DNA of 64,000 nucleotides, from positions 193,988-257,987 of the forward strand of contig NZ_CAKVFS010000001.1 in assembly GCF_934746965.1 (NCBI RefSeq). The letters run 5' to 3'. Below are positions 24,998 through 33,111 of the stretch, in pieces (the stretch's first letter is position 1; each line of letters opens with the position of its first letter). The DNA comes from an uncultured Methanobrevibacter sp. (GTDB lineage Archaea > Methanobacteriota > Methanobacteria > Methanobacteriales > Methanobacteriaceae). Under the pieces are notes generated by a model. The model was given only the letters and a program-made list of their open reading frames with translations, was not told the DNA's origin and ran no database searches. Position numbers and translations under genes: made by a program.

Positions 24998-25648
24998 GGG
25001 GATATTATTCACGAAAAAGTTTTAATAAGTATTGGTGGAACTTTTGAACCTATTGATCCAATTAGGGGCATAACGAATAAATCTTCTGGTAAAATGGGTT
25101 TGGAGTTAGCTAAACAAGCTTATATTCGTGGATTTGATGTTACATTAATTGTGGCGAATGTTAGTGTAAAAATACCTTCTGTTTTTAATGTTATTGAGGT
25201 TGAAACAGCTGGTGAGATGAATGATGCAATTAGTGAATTAATTGCTACTCAGGATATTTTTATTTCAACAGCAGCTGTTTCTGATTTTAAATTTGAAGAC
25301 AAAGAAAGTCATAAAATTGATTCTTCAAAAGCATTATCTATAAATTTGAAACCTACAATTAAAATTATTCGCCAAATTAAAAAATTAAATCCTAATATTT
25401 TTTTAGTGGGATTTAAAGCTGAATTTAATCTTTCTAAACAAGATATAATAGCTAGTGCAAAACAACAAATTAAGGATGCTGGAACTGATTTGGTAATAGC
25501 TAATGATGTTAGTGATGAAAATTGTCATTTTGGCTCAGATAATAATAAAGTTTGGATTGTAGATAATGAGAATATTATAAATGTTCCTTTAACTTCAAAA
25601 AAAGAGGTAGCTAGAATAATTTTTGATGTTATTTTGAAAAAATTTTAA
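24998..25648 (+). CDS. coaB: Phosphopantothenate-cysteine ligase part of CoaBC, no canonical start
   Basis: In the same frame as coaC, right after its TGA, translation gives KVLISIGGTFEPIDPIRGIT, which is the glycine-rich CoaB nucleotide-binding motif, then NKSSGKMG, and later the ISTAAVSDF and IANDVS motifs. The first in-frame ATG (25094) would remove the glycine-rich motif, so it cannot be the functional start. No ATG, GTG or TTG lies between the TGA and the motif; only two ATT codons (25004, 25007) behind GAGGGGAT could serve. Either the stop is a mutation or sequence error, or ATT initiation or readthrough is used. The product condenses 4'-phosphopantothenate with cysteine. Confidence 0.7.
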   Translation, partial: GDIIHEKVLISIGGTFEPIDPIRGITNKSSGKMGLELAKQAYIRGFDVTLIVANVSVKIPSVFNVIEVETAGEMNDAISELIATQDIFISTAAVSDFKFEDKESHKIDSSKALSINLKPTIKIIRQIKKLNPNIFLVGFKAEFNLSKQDIIASAKQQIKDAGTDLVIANDVSDENCHFGSDNNKVWIVDNENIINVPLTSKKEVARIIFDVILKKF

Positions 25649-25660
25649 GTTAGACACATC

Positions 25661-25680
25661 TTAAAAGTAATACTTTTTTA
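25661..25680 (+). terminator. Probable coaB terminator
   Basis: TTAAAAGTA, a single A, then TACTTTTTTA form a near-perfect palindrome 12 bases after the coaB stop, followed by a second T tract at 25692-25699. It resembles the palindrome upstream of mcr at 53654-53672. Confidence 0.45.
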
Positions 25681-25735
25681 GTTAAAATGGTCTTTTTTTA
25701 ATATTTATTTGATATCTGTGGAAAATAAGTCTTTT

Positions 25736-25823
25736 TAAAAAATAAGTTCATTCCTTTAGGAATTACCAATTTTGAGTGATTAATAGAGTGATTTTTTCCC
25801 TAAAGGCTTATAAAATGAACTTT
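25736..25823 (-). ncRNA. Candidate structured small RNA
   Basis: Plus-strand AAGTTCATT-CCTTTAGG (25744-25760) pairs with CCTAAAGG and AATGAACTT (25799-25806, 25814-25822), giving 17 base pairs with one 7-base bulge. On the minus strand, GTATATATAAG at 25856-25846 is a strong TATA box that places the start at about 25824, just at the 5' arm; after the closing arm comes ATTTTTT, a termination signal. The loop holds two copies of AATCACTC (plus strand GAGTGATT at 25774 and 25786) 12 bases apart. It is separate from flpA. No C/D or H/ACA boxes were found. Confidence 0.35.
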
Positions 25824-25970
25824 TTTTATTTGCATTAGCATATCTTATATATACTTTTATGTTATAAATAGCTATCGAAGTAATACTTTTTGGGGTATTT
25901 TGACTTAATTTTTTAATTTTATCTATGTCTTTTTTTTAAGCTTTTGCTTGTGTAAATGAGATATTTTTTA

Positions 25971-26612
25971 TTAAAAATTTTTCTCTATTACAAATGCAAT
26001 ATGGTCTTTTTCGTAAGGTTCTAATTTTACTTTTTCAATAATTTTAAAACCTTTTTCTCTTAATTTTCTTTCTTCTTCCTTAAAAATCTTTTTTGGTTTT
26101 TGTACAACGTCAATACTTCTAGCTTTTATCATTAATACTCCTGTTGCAGTATCTTTTCCAATTAAGTTCATATTTTTCATAAATAATTGACTTTGGGTTG
26201 GTTGAGCTACATCACAGTATATAATGTCTGCCTTTTCAACTATATTAAGATAATTTTTGGGTTTGGTTGCATCTCCTAAAATCGGAGCAATATTAGTCCT
26301 TTGTCTGGCTAATCTCACTAATTTTTTTGCTGTAGTTGGTGAAAATTCAACAGCATATATTTTTCCTTGGGTTACTAAATCAGAAATGTGTGAAACGGTT
26401 GTTCCAGTTGATGCACCTAAGTATAAAACTTTTGCGTCATGGGGAATGTCTAGATTTTCTAATCCATTTAATAATGCAGCAGCTAATTTAGACCTTCTAG
26501 GATTCCATATTCTGTATTCTTCTTTTTCTTGAATTAGCTCTTCACCATAAACTGAAATTCCAGGGGTTAGATTTTTAGTAGCAATTTGACCATCCTTTAA
26601 ATAAACTTTCAT
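25971..26612 (-). CDS. flpA: Fibrillarin-like rRNA/tRNA 2'-O-methyltransferase
   Basis: 213 residues of archaeal fibrillarin. The SAM-binding segments are KVLYLGASTGTTVSHISDL, YAVEFSP and GDATKP, and the late KARSIDVVQKP contains the catalytic Lys typical of the KDKE set. It methylates ribose 2'-OH groups in rRNA and tRNA as the catalytic part of C/D box ribonucleoproteins, guided by small RNAs and bound to Nop5 and L7Ae. It starts 3 bases after the nop5 stop, so the two partners are made from one transcript. Confidence 0.95.
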   Translation of the reverse strand: MKVYLKDGQIATKNLTPGISVYGEELIQEKEEYRIWNPRRSKLAAALLNGLENLDIPHDAKVLYLGASTGTTVSHISDLVTQGKIYAVEFSPTTAKKLVRLARQRTNIAPILGDATKPKNYLNIVEKADIIYCDVAQPTQSQLFMKNMNLIGKDTATGVLMIKARSIDVVQKPKKIFKEEERKLREKGFKIIEKVKLEPYEKDHIAFVIEKNF

Positions 26613-26615
26613 GGA

Positions 26616-27797
26616 TTATTTCCTCCTTTTATTTTTTCTTCTTTTTTTAGATTTCTTATGTTTATTTTTGGATTTAGAATGTTCTTCTTCACGTTTTTTA
26701 CGGGTTTTTGTTGGGAATGGATTTTCTTTTTCTATTTCTTCAGCTTTTTTAAGGAATTCTTCGTAAATATTTGGATCAAAGTCTTTAGTAAAAATATCTT
26801 TTCTACATGCGAGTGATATTTTGGACGCAAGCATTCTAGCTATTTTCCCACGATTCCACCAGTTTGCACTTCTGATTTGTGGGTGCTGGTAGATTAAACC
26901 GTATTTTGGAGGCCTGTCTCCACTTTTTAAATGTCTAAACAATGCTTTTTCAGCACCCATTATTTGAACAGTACTTGAAGGATATGTTGCTAATCTTTTA
27001 AGTCCTCCAGCATGAGATATTAATTTTGCACCAAGAGATGCTCCAACTAATAACTTTAAATTTGGAGCTATTGATTCCATTTTGTCTTCGATGTATGTTT
27101 CAATAGATTTTCTACTTTTTTGTAGTTCATAAATTGAATTGGCATAATTATTCATTATATCTAAATCTGATTGGTTTATATCTTCATCATAATCTAAATC
27201 TATTAAAAATACTTCTGGTTTGGCTTCAATAATTTTCTCTTTAGTTTTATTTTCAGCAATTAAACGAATGTATGTTTCATTATTTTTTATAACGTCCATT
27301 TCTGGGAAGTATAATGCGTACCATTCTCTAATTCTTTCAATTAATTTGCTAATTGTTTCATCAATTTCATCAATTGAGTTTATTGCTTGAATAAGATGTT
27401 TGTCTTCTGATTTAGATAATTCTTTCATTTTAGCAATAGCTAATTGTTGATAAACTTCCAAATAATCATTTTCAACAAATTCGCTTAAATTACTTCTTAA
27501 ATATTCTCCACCGGGATTTGGTGTTTTAATTTCTATTTTTTCAAAGGAATTTAAGCTGGAATAATCTGAGATTCTTTTATTTGATTCAATTATAATTGTA
27601 TCATAATCTTGTGAAACTTCTTCAATAATTTCTTTTTCTTGTGAAACTATTTTTTTATTTTCAATTTCCATTAATGTAGTTGCAATACTTTCTTTTGGAA
27701 ATGATTTTTGAGTTATTAATTCTAAATCTTCATTAAACGCTAAAAATCCCTTAATGCAATAGGTTATATAACATTCCATATTTTCACTCAAAGGCAT
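26616..27797 (-). CDS. nop5: C/D box RNP subunit Nop5 (Nop56/58-like)
   Basis: 393 residues. The N-terminal domain contacts fibrillarin, a central coiled coil (about 100-240) makes the dimer, and the Nop domain holds GASLGAKLISHAGGLKRLA and then GAEKALFRHLKSG and PPKYGLIYQHPQI, its RNA and L7Ae contacting signature. The last 40 residues are a Lys/Arg-rich tail as in many archaeal Nop5 proteins. It forms the scaffold of the C/D box 2'-O-methylation complex with FlpA, encoded directly downstream. It is divergent from a coiled-coil gene. Confidence 0.95.
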   Translation of the reverse strand: MPLSENMECYITYCIKGFLAFNEDLELITQKSFPKESIATTLMEIENKKIVSQEKEIIEEVSQDYDTIIIESNKRISDYSSLNSFEKIEIKTPNPGGEYLRSNLSEFVENDYLEVYQQLAIAKMKELSKSEDKHLIQAINSIDEIDETISKLIERIREWYALYFPEMDVIKNNETYIRLIAENKTKEKIIEAKPEVFLIDLDYDEDINQSDLDIMNNYANSIYELQKSRKSIETYIEDKMESIAPNLKLLVGASLGAKLISHAGGLKRLATYPSSTVQIMGAEKALFRHLKSGDRPPKYGLIYQHPQIRSANWWNRGKIARMLASKISLACRKDIFTKDFDPNIYEEFLKKAEEIEKENPFPTKTRKKREEEHSKSKNKHKKSKKRRKNKRRK

Positions 27798-27909
27798 TTA
27801 TTAATTTAATACTAAATTTATTGTAACTGATATATTAATATACAGAATTACAAACATTTAATTGATTTAAAAAATATAGTTTAATTGAATATTTTGTGGA
27901 ATTGGGAGT

Positions 27910-28467
27910 ATGACTAAACCAAACTATAATAAAAAGAAATTTCAAGACCTTAAAGAAACAATTGAGCTAAAAAATGCAGAACTTGATGAACTTAATATGG
28001 AATTAGCTAATAAGGATAAAGAAATTAACAAATTTAAAAATTACATTTCTAAACAAAGATATGAAATTAAAACATTAGAACTTAAAATTGACAGTGAAAT
28101 TAATAATGAAAAGGCAAAATTTAAAGAATTGGATGATCTTCAACAAAAAGTTAAAGAAAAACAGGAAATAATTGATGATAAACAAGATCAAATAAAATAC
28201 TTAAGAACTTTAATTGATGATTATAAACAGCAGGTTCATGACAATACACAAAATTTAGAAATTCAATTAAGAAAAATTTCAAAAACTTATGAGGGATTGT
28301 TAGCTCAAAAAGATTTGATAATTGAAAAACAGGATGAAAACATCAAATCTTTATTAAAATCCAATGAAGAAATTGTTAAATCAAATAAGACTAATGTAAT
28401 AAGTTTAAAATTACAAAATGATAAGTATAGGGATTTAATTAAGAAATATGAAGAAAAGTTTGATTAA
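27910..28467 (+). CDS. Coiled-coil protein of unknown function
   Basis: 185 residues, nearly all predicted alpha-helical coiled coil with heptads of Leu, Ile and Lys/Glu (ETIELKNAELDELNMELA and following). There is no signal peptide, membrane helix, cysteine or catalytic motif. It could be a structural or chromosome-related protein, or a partner of a neighbour; I do not recognise a family. The ATG follows GGGAG closely. It sits between the divergent nop5 and the pyrD-pyrK genes on the same strand, with 58 bases before pyrD. Confidence 0.6.
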   Translation: MTKPNYNKKKFQDLKETIELKNAELDELNMELANKDKEINKFKNYISKQRYEIKTLELKIDSEINNEKAKFKELDDLQQKVKEKQEIIDDKQDQIKYLRTLIDDYKQQVHDNTQNLEIQLRKISKTYEGLLAQKDLIIEKQDENIKSLLKSNEEIVKSNKTNVISLKLQNDKYRDLIKKYEEKFD

Positions 28468-28525
28468 AAATGTATAAATGTTTTATATTACATATTTAAT
28501 TTATATAATAAAATTTGGTGTAATC

Positions 28526-29437
28526 ATGTTGAGGACAAATGTTTGTGGAGTTGAATTTAAAAACCCTTTAATGTTGGCTGCAGGAGTCATGGGAAGTAAT
28601 GCTTCTTCTATGAATTGGATTATAAGGTCTGGAGCTGCAGGGGTTGTTTCTAAATCTTTTTCATTAGAACCTAATCCTGGATATGTAAATCCTACAACAG
28701 TAGGTGTTGATTGTGGTATTATTAATGCTATTGGTCTTTCAAATCCGGGAGTAGATAATTTTAAAGAAGAACTTAAAAGAATTGATAGGGATGAGGCTGT
28801 TTCAATAGCTTCTATTTATGGTGCAACTCCTGAAGAATTTAGTAAATTAGTTTTGGAAATTGAAGATTATGTTGATATGATTGAATTAAATATATCCTGC
28901 CCTCATGCTATGGAAGGTTATGGTGCATCTATTGGTCAGGATGCTGATTTAACTTATAAAATAGTTAGTGCTGCTAAAGAAGTGGCTAATAAGCCAATAA
29001 TTGCTAAATTAACTCCTAATGTCACAGACATTGTTGAAATAGCTAAATCTGCAGAAAATGCTGGGGCTGATGCTTTAACTTTAATTAATTCATTAGGTCC
29101 TGGGATGAAAATTAATATTGATGTTGCAAAACCGGTATTGTCAAATAAGTTTGGGGGAATGAGTGGTAAAGCTATAAAACCTATTGCTCTTCGTAATGTC
29201 TATACGGTTTATGAAAATGTTGAAATTCCGATTATTGGTGTTGGAGGTATTTCTAACTTTGAAGATGTTGTGGAATTCTTATTTGCTGGAGCAAAAGCAG
29301 TTCAAATTGGTACTGCTATTATGGATGAAGGTGTAGATGTATTTAGTAAAATTAACAATGATTTAGAAGAATTTATGAATAAAAAAGATTATGGTTCTAT
29401 TGATGAAATGGTTGGCCTTGCTCATGAGGAGTTGTAA
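28526..29437 (+). CDS. pyrD: Dihydroorotate dehydrogenase, class 1B catalytic subunit
   Basis: 303 residues from ATG 28526, which follows GGTG and gives the usual N terminus LRTNVCGVEFKNPLMLAAG; an upstream in-frame ATG at 28478 adds a hydrophobic non-family segment. The FMN and orotate-binding parts include LNISCPHAMEGYG and LTPNVTDIVEIAKSAENAGADALTLIN, and the C-terminal GVGGISNFEDVVEFLFAGAKAVQIGTA is the phosphate-binding motif. It oxidises dihydroorotate to orotate in pyrimidine synthesis. PyrK, encoded next, links it to NAD. Confidence 0.95.
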   Translation: MLRTNVCGVEFKNPLMLAAGVMGSNASSMNWIIRSGAAGVVSKSFSLEPNPGYVNPTTVGVDCGIINAIGLSNPGVDNFKEELKRIDRDEAVSIASIYGATPEEFSKLVLEIEDYVDMIELNISCPHAMEGYGASIGQDADLTYKIVSAAKEVANKPIIAKLTPNVTDIVEIAKSAENAGADALTLINSLGPGMKINIDVAKPVLSNKFGGMSGKAIKPIALRNVYTVYENVEIPIIGVGGISNFEDVVEFLFAGAKAVQIGTAIMDEGVDVFSKINNDLEEFMNKKDYGSIDEMVGLAHEEL

Positions 29438-29440
29438 TTT

Positions 29441-30247
29441 ATGAATAATGTTCCACAGATAGTTGAAATTAATGAAATTATTAAAGAAACTCCATCAATT
29501 AAAACTTTTATTTTTGATTGGGATATGGATAAATTTGGTGTTCCATCTCCTGGAGAATTTGTGATGGTTTGGAATTTCCATAATGAAAAACCAATGTCTA
29601 TTTCTTTAATTGATGAAGAAAATTCTAGATTAGCTATTAGTGTTAAAAATGTTGGTGAATTTTCATCTCAACTTCATAATTTGAATGTTGGAGAAAAAAT
29701 AGGAATTAGAGGTAGCTATGGAAATGGATTTTCAAATGATATCCGTGATAAAAAGATATTAGCTATTGGTGGTGGAGTTGGAATGGCTCCTATTAATGCA
29801 ATATCTACTAATTTGCTTAAAAAAGGCAATACTGTTGATGTAGTTCCAGCAGCAGTTACAAAAGAGGAATTGCTTTTTGCAGATTCATTAAAGAAATCTG
29901 GAGCAAATGTTTTCCCATGTACTGATGATGGAAGTTTTGGATTTGAAGGATTTGCAACAGATTGTACTATAGGTTTACTTGAAGATAGGTCTTATGATTT
30001 TGCATTTGTTTGCGGTCCTGAGATAATGATGGCAGGAATTTATAATATTCTGGAAGAGTCTAAAATAAATGCAGAATATTCTTTGGAAAGATATATGAAA
30101 TGTGCTCTAGGAATATGTGGTCAGTGTTGTGTTGATAATACTGGATGGAGAATTTGCGTAGAAGGTCCTGTTTTCAAAAATGATAAAATAAATAAAATTT
30201 CAGAGTTTGGAAAGTATCGTAGAACTGCATCAGGGATAAAACAATAA
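29441..30247 (+). CDS. pyrK: Dihydroorotate dehydrogenase electron transfer subunit
   Basis: 268 residues of the ferredoxin-NADP reductase-like PyrK family. The FAD-binding segment is PGEFVMVWNFHNEKPMSISL, GGGVGMAPI binds NAD, and the C-terminal cysteines CALGICGQCC with a later Cys in WRICVEGPVF hold the [2Fe-2S] cluster. It passes electrons from PyrD to NAD. It starts 3 bases after the pyrD stop. Length and motifs are normal. Confidence 0.93.
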   Translation: MNNVPQIVEINEIIKETPSIKTFIFDWDMDKFGVPSPGEFVMVWNFHNEKPMSISLIDEENSRLAISVKNVGEFSSQLHNLNVGEKIGIRGSYGNGFSNDIRDKKILAIGGGVGMAPINAISTNLLKKGNTVDVVPAAVTKEELLFADSLKKSGANVFPCTDDGSFGFEGFATDCTIGLLEDRSYDFAFVCGPEIMMAGIYNILEESKINAEYSLERYMKCALGICGQCCVDNTGWRICVEGPVFKNDKINKISEFGKYRRTASGIKQ

Positions 30248-30263
30248 AATTAATGTGATTCTA

Positions 30264-31310
30264 ATGGAAAAAAATTTGAAAGAATATATATCTCCTCCAG
30301 TAATGTTAATCCTATTTTTATTGGTGATTTCAGTAATGATTGTGTCTCCAGTTTTAAATATGGTTATATTAGGAGCTATATTAGCTTATGCAATCCGTCC
30401 ATTAGCTAGAAAAATAAATCTAAAAATTAAATTCAAATCAATTTCTATTTTTGTAGCAATAATTTTAGTTATGATTCCATTGGTTCTTCTGATTGTATAT
30501 ATTATTTCAGTAATTTCAGGAGTTTTGTCTAATGTATTAATAGTTAATCCAAATGGTTTTAATTTAAATTTAGATACTCTTATTAATCAGTTAGTTAATA
30601 GTTTGCCACCTAATATAAGTTCAAATATTGATGTTGTAACACTTAAATCATCTATATTAAATGCTATAAAAGGCATTGGTAGTGTTGTATTGAATTATTT
30701 TGTAAGTTTAGCAGGTAAACTTTTTTCAATTTCAGTAGATTTGTTTATATTGTTTGCATCAATATATTACTTTATTAGAGATGGAGGTAATTGTTATAAA
30801 TTTGTTGAGTCATTTATTCCTGAAAGCAGTAAAGATTTCTTCACACGAACTGTGGAGTCTGTTAAAGATGTTTTAAAAAGCATATTTTATGGACATTTTT
30901 TAACATCTTTGATAATTGGTATTATTGGGGCTATTGGATATTCATTATTAGGATATCCTCAGGGAGTGTTTTTAGGAGTACTTACAGGTATTTTTCAATT
31001 AATTCCTGTATTTGGACCTTGGCCGATTTATTGGACATTAGCTATTGTGGATTTAATTTCTGGAAATTATGTTAGGGTTGTAATTGTTCTTTTATTTGGA
31101 TTTTTCCTTAGTTTAAGTGATATGTATATCAGACCGGCATTATCAAGTCATTATGCAGATATCCATCCTTTAATTTTACTTATAGGATTTTTAGCAGGTC
31201 CTTTAGTTTATGGGATTGTAGGATTTATTTTAGGTCCGTTAATATTGGGAATAACTTATGCTGTTTTAGATAATTTTAGAATAGAACTTAATAAGAATAA
31301 AGAGGATTAA
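30264..31310 (+). CDS. AI-2E family (PerM-like) permease
   Basis: 348 residues from ATG 30264, which has GTGATT as a nearby binding site; an in-frame GTG at 30255 is less likely. Eight membrane helices with a larger loop after helix 3 and the segment GVFLGVLTGIFQLIPVFGPWPIYW (FQLIPxxGP) near 235-258 identify the UPF0118/AI-2E family. Members have been linked to autoinducer export or to sodium/proton exchange, so the substrate here is open. It is transcribed after pyrDK and just 2 bases before polB1. Confidence 0.82.
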   Translation: MEKNLKEYISPPVMLILFLLVISVMIVSPVLNMVILGAILAYAIRPLARKINLKIKFKSISIFVAIILVMIPLVLLIVYIISVISGVLSNVLIVNPNGFNLNLDTLINQLVNSLPPNISSNIDVVTLKSSILNAIKGIGSVVLNYFVSLAGKLFSISVDLFILFASIYYFIRDGGNCYKFVESFIPESSKDFFTRTVESVKDVLKSIFYGHFLTSLIIGIIGAIGYSLLGYPQGVFLGVLTGIFQLIPVFGPWPIYWTLAIVDLISGNYVRVVIVLLFGFFLSLSDMYIRPALSSHYADIHPLILLIGFLAGPLVYGIVGFILGPLILGITYAVLDNFRIELNKNKED

Positions 31311-31312
31311 AT

Positions 31313-33109
31313 ATGGAAAAAAATGTTGTTATTTTGGATATTGATTATGTTATGTATGAAGATAAATCTATAATTCGTTTATTTTCAAAGGAAGGAGATA
31401 AAAACATTGTTTTGTTAGATGACACTTTTGAACCATATTTATATGTTATTCCTGAAAATGACTTTGAAGAATGTCAAAAACAAATCTTGGATAATTTAGA
31501 GGATGTTAAAATCCAAAAAGTTATTAAAAAAGATTTCCAAATAGAAAAAACTTTCTTGAAATTAACTTTTTTAAATCCTCAGGATTTAGCTAAAAATAGG
31601 GATAATTTGAGTGATTTAGATCAGGTGGCACATATAAGGGAATATGATATTCCATTTTATAGAAGATATTTAATTGATCGTAATGTTGTTCCAATGACTG
31701 AAGTTAAAGCTTGCGGTGAAAAAATTGATTCTTTTTTAAATTTGGATTCTAAAAAACATGATTTGGAAATTATTAAACTTAATAAACCTCTTGAATGTAT
31801 AAGGGATGATTTACAGGATTTTAGGATTTTAAGTTTTGATTTGGAAGTTAGAAACCCTCATGGTATGCCTAACTCAGAAGTTGATGAAATAATCATGATT
31901 GGTGTGGCTAGTAATTTTGGAATAAATCAAGTTATTTCAACTAAAACAAATTCTAAGGATAGGGATGATTTTGTTAATCAGGTAAGTTCTGAAAAGGAGA
32001 TGATTGAAACATTTATTGATGTTGTTAAGAAAAACAATGTGGATATTATTGTAGGATATAATTCAGATAACTTTGATTTCCCTTATCTTAAAGATAGAGC
32101 TAAAGTTTATGGATTGGATTTGGATTTGGGAATGGATGATTCTAATATTAAGTTTATTAGAAGGGGTTATGCTAATTCTGCTTCATTTAAAGGTTTAATT
32201 CATGTTGATTTATATCTTGTTATGAGAAGATACATGACTTTAGAGAGATACACCTTAGAACGAGTTTATTATGAATTGTTTGGTGAAGAAAAGATTGATG
32301 TTCCTGGAGAGCATATTTGGGAATATTGGGATAGTGATTCAACACAATTAGATGATTTGTTTGATTATTCATTAGATGATGTGATTGCCACATTAAAAAT
32401 TGCTCAACAAACACTTCCACTTAACTTAGAACTTACTCGTATTGTAGGACAACCTCTTTTTGACTTAAGTCGTATGGCTACAGGTCAACAAGCTGAATGG
32501 TTTTTAGTTAAAGAAGCATATTTTGATAATGAAGTTGTACCAAATAAGCCTGGAGGATCAAACTTTGCAATTAGAGCAGCTGAAGAAGATAATGAGGGGG
32601 GTTATGTTAAAGAACCTGAAATAGGTCTTCATGAAAATTTAGTCCAATTTGATTTTAGAAGTCTATATCCTAGTATAATTATTTCAAAAAATATTTCTCC
32701 AGATGTATTGGTTATTGGTGAGGTTGAAAATAGGGAAGAGTATAATATTTCTCCTGAACATGATTTGAAATTTAAAAAATCACCAAAAGGATTTATCCCA
32801 TCAGTTATATCTAAAATTCTTGCTGAAAGATTTAAGATTAAAAGAGCTATGAAAGCATCTGTGGATCCAACTGAAAAAAAGACTTTAGATGTACAACAAC
32901 AGGCTATAAAACGATTAGCTAATACTATGTATGGTATTTATGGTTTTCCAAGATTTAGATGGTATTCTTATGAATGTGCAAAAGCTATTACATCTTGGGG
33001 TAGGCAATATATTAAAAAAGCCATGAAAAAAGCAGAAGATTATGGTTTTTATGCTATATATGCGGATACTGATGGTTTTTATGCTAAATATAAAAAGAAG
33101 GAAGAATAA
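31313..33109 (+). CDS. polB1: Family B DNA polymerase, large N-terminal part (split PolB)
   Basis: 598 residues with the N-terminal domain, the 3'-5' exonuclease (Exo I FDLEVR near 175, Exo II GYNSDNFDFPYL, Exo III YSLDD) and the first part of the polymerase: motif A FDFRSLYPSII near 446, motif B KRLANTMYGIYGF and motif C YADTDG near 583. It stops 11 residues after motif C, before the thumb domain. M. thermautotrophicus PolB is split in the same manner into PolB1 and PolB2, so the small C-terminal part is expected elsewhere in the genome. The stop is 2 bases from the convergent comC gene. Confidence 0.92.
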   Translation: MEKNVVILDIDYVMYEDKSIIRLFSKEGDKNIVLLDDTFEPYLYVIPENDFEECQKQILDNLEDVKIQKVIKKDFQIEKTFLKLTFLNPQDLAKNRDNLSDLDQVAHIREYDIPFYRRYLIDRNVVPMTEVKACGEKIDSFLNLDSKKHDLEIIKLNKPLECIRDDLQDFRILSFDLEVRNPHGMPNSEVDEIIMIGVASNFGINQVISTKTNSKDRDDFVNQVSSEKEMIETFIDVVKKNNVDIIVGYNSDNFDFPYLKDRAKVYGLDLDLGMDDSNIKFIRRGYANSASFKGLIHVDLYLVMRRYMTLERYTLERVYYELFGEEKIDVPGEHIWEYWDSDSTQLDDLFDYSLDDVIATLKIAQQTLPLNLELTRIVGQPLFDLSRMATGQQAEWFLVKEAYFDNEVVPNKPGGSNFAIRAAEEDNEGGYVKEPEIGLHENLVQFDFRSLYPSIIISKNISPDVLVIGEVENREEYNISPEHDLKFKKSPKGFIPSVISKILAERFKIKRAMKASVDPTEKKTLDVQQQAIKRLANTMYGIYGFPRFRWYSYECAKAITSWGRQYIKKAMKKAEDYGFYAIYADTDGFYAKYKKKEE

Positions 33110-33111
33110 AT

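Larger units (their letters stand above)
25649..25970. other. 322-bp non-coding region between coaB and flpA
   Basis: No plausible gene is present. From left to right it holds a hairpin-plus-T terminator for coaB (25661-25680), a candidate minus-strand structured RNA (about 25736-25823) with a TATA box (25846-25856), and a T-rich stretch before the end of flpA, including a small AAGC/GCTT hairpin near 25939-25950. Confidence 0.6.

Noticed and set aside
25094..25648. Separate coaB gene starting at ATG 25094
   Set aside because: This start would delete the conserved glycine-rich motif and SSGK region that are encoded in the same frame just upstream, so it cannot be the functional start.
25649..25970. 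C/D box guide RNA next to flpA-nop5
   Set aside because: I found no adequate C (RUGAUGA) and D (CUGA) boxes on either strand; GUGAUUA is only a weak resemblance.
28478..28525. Longer pyrD starting at 28478
   Set aside because: The extra residues are hydrophobic and not part of the family; ATG 28526 follows GGTG and gives the normal N terminus.
32220..32420. Small minus-strand reading frame inside polB1
   Set aside because: It is a shadow of the polymerase gene with low-complexity composition and no binding site. The same applies to the other short opposite-strand frames in mcr, mtr, ehb and fttA.
31313..33109. polB1 as a pseudogene truncated by mutation
   Set aside because: The break after motif C corresponds to the known split polymerase of Methanothermobacter, so it is more likely a functional half.
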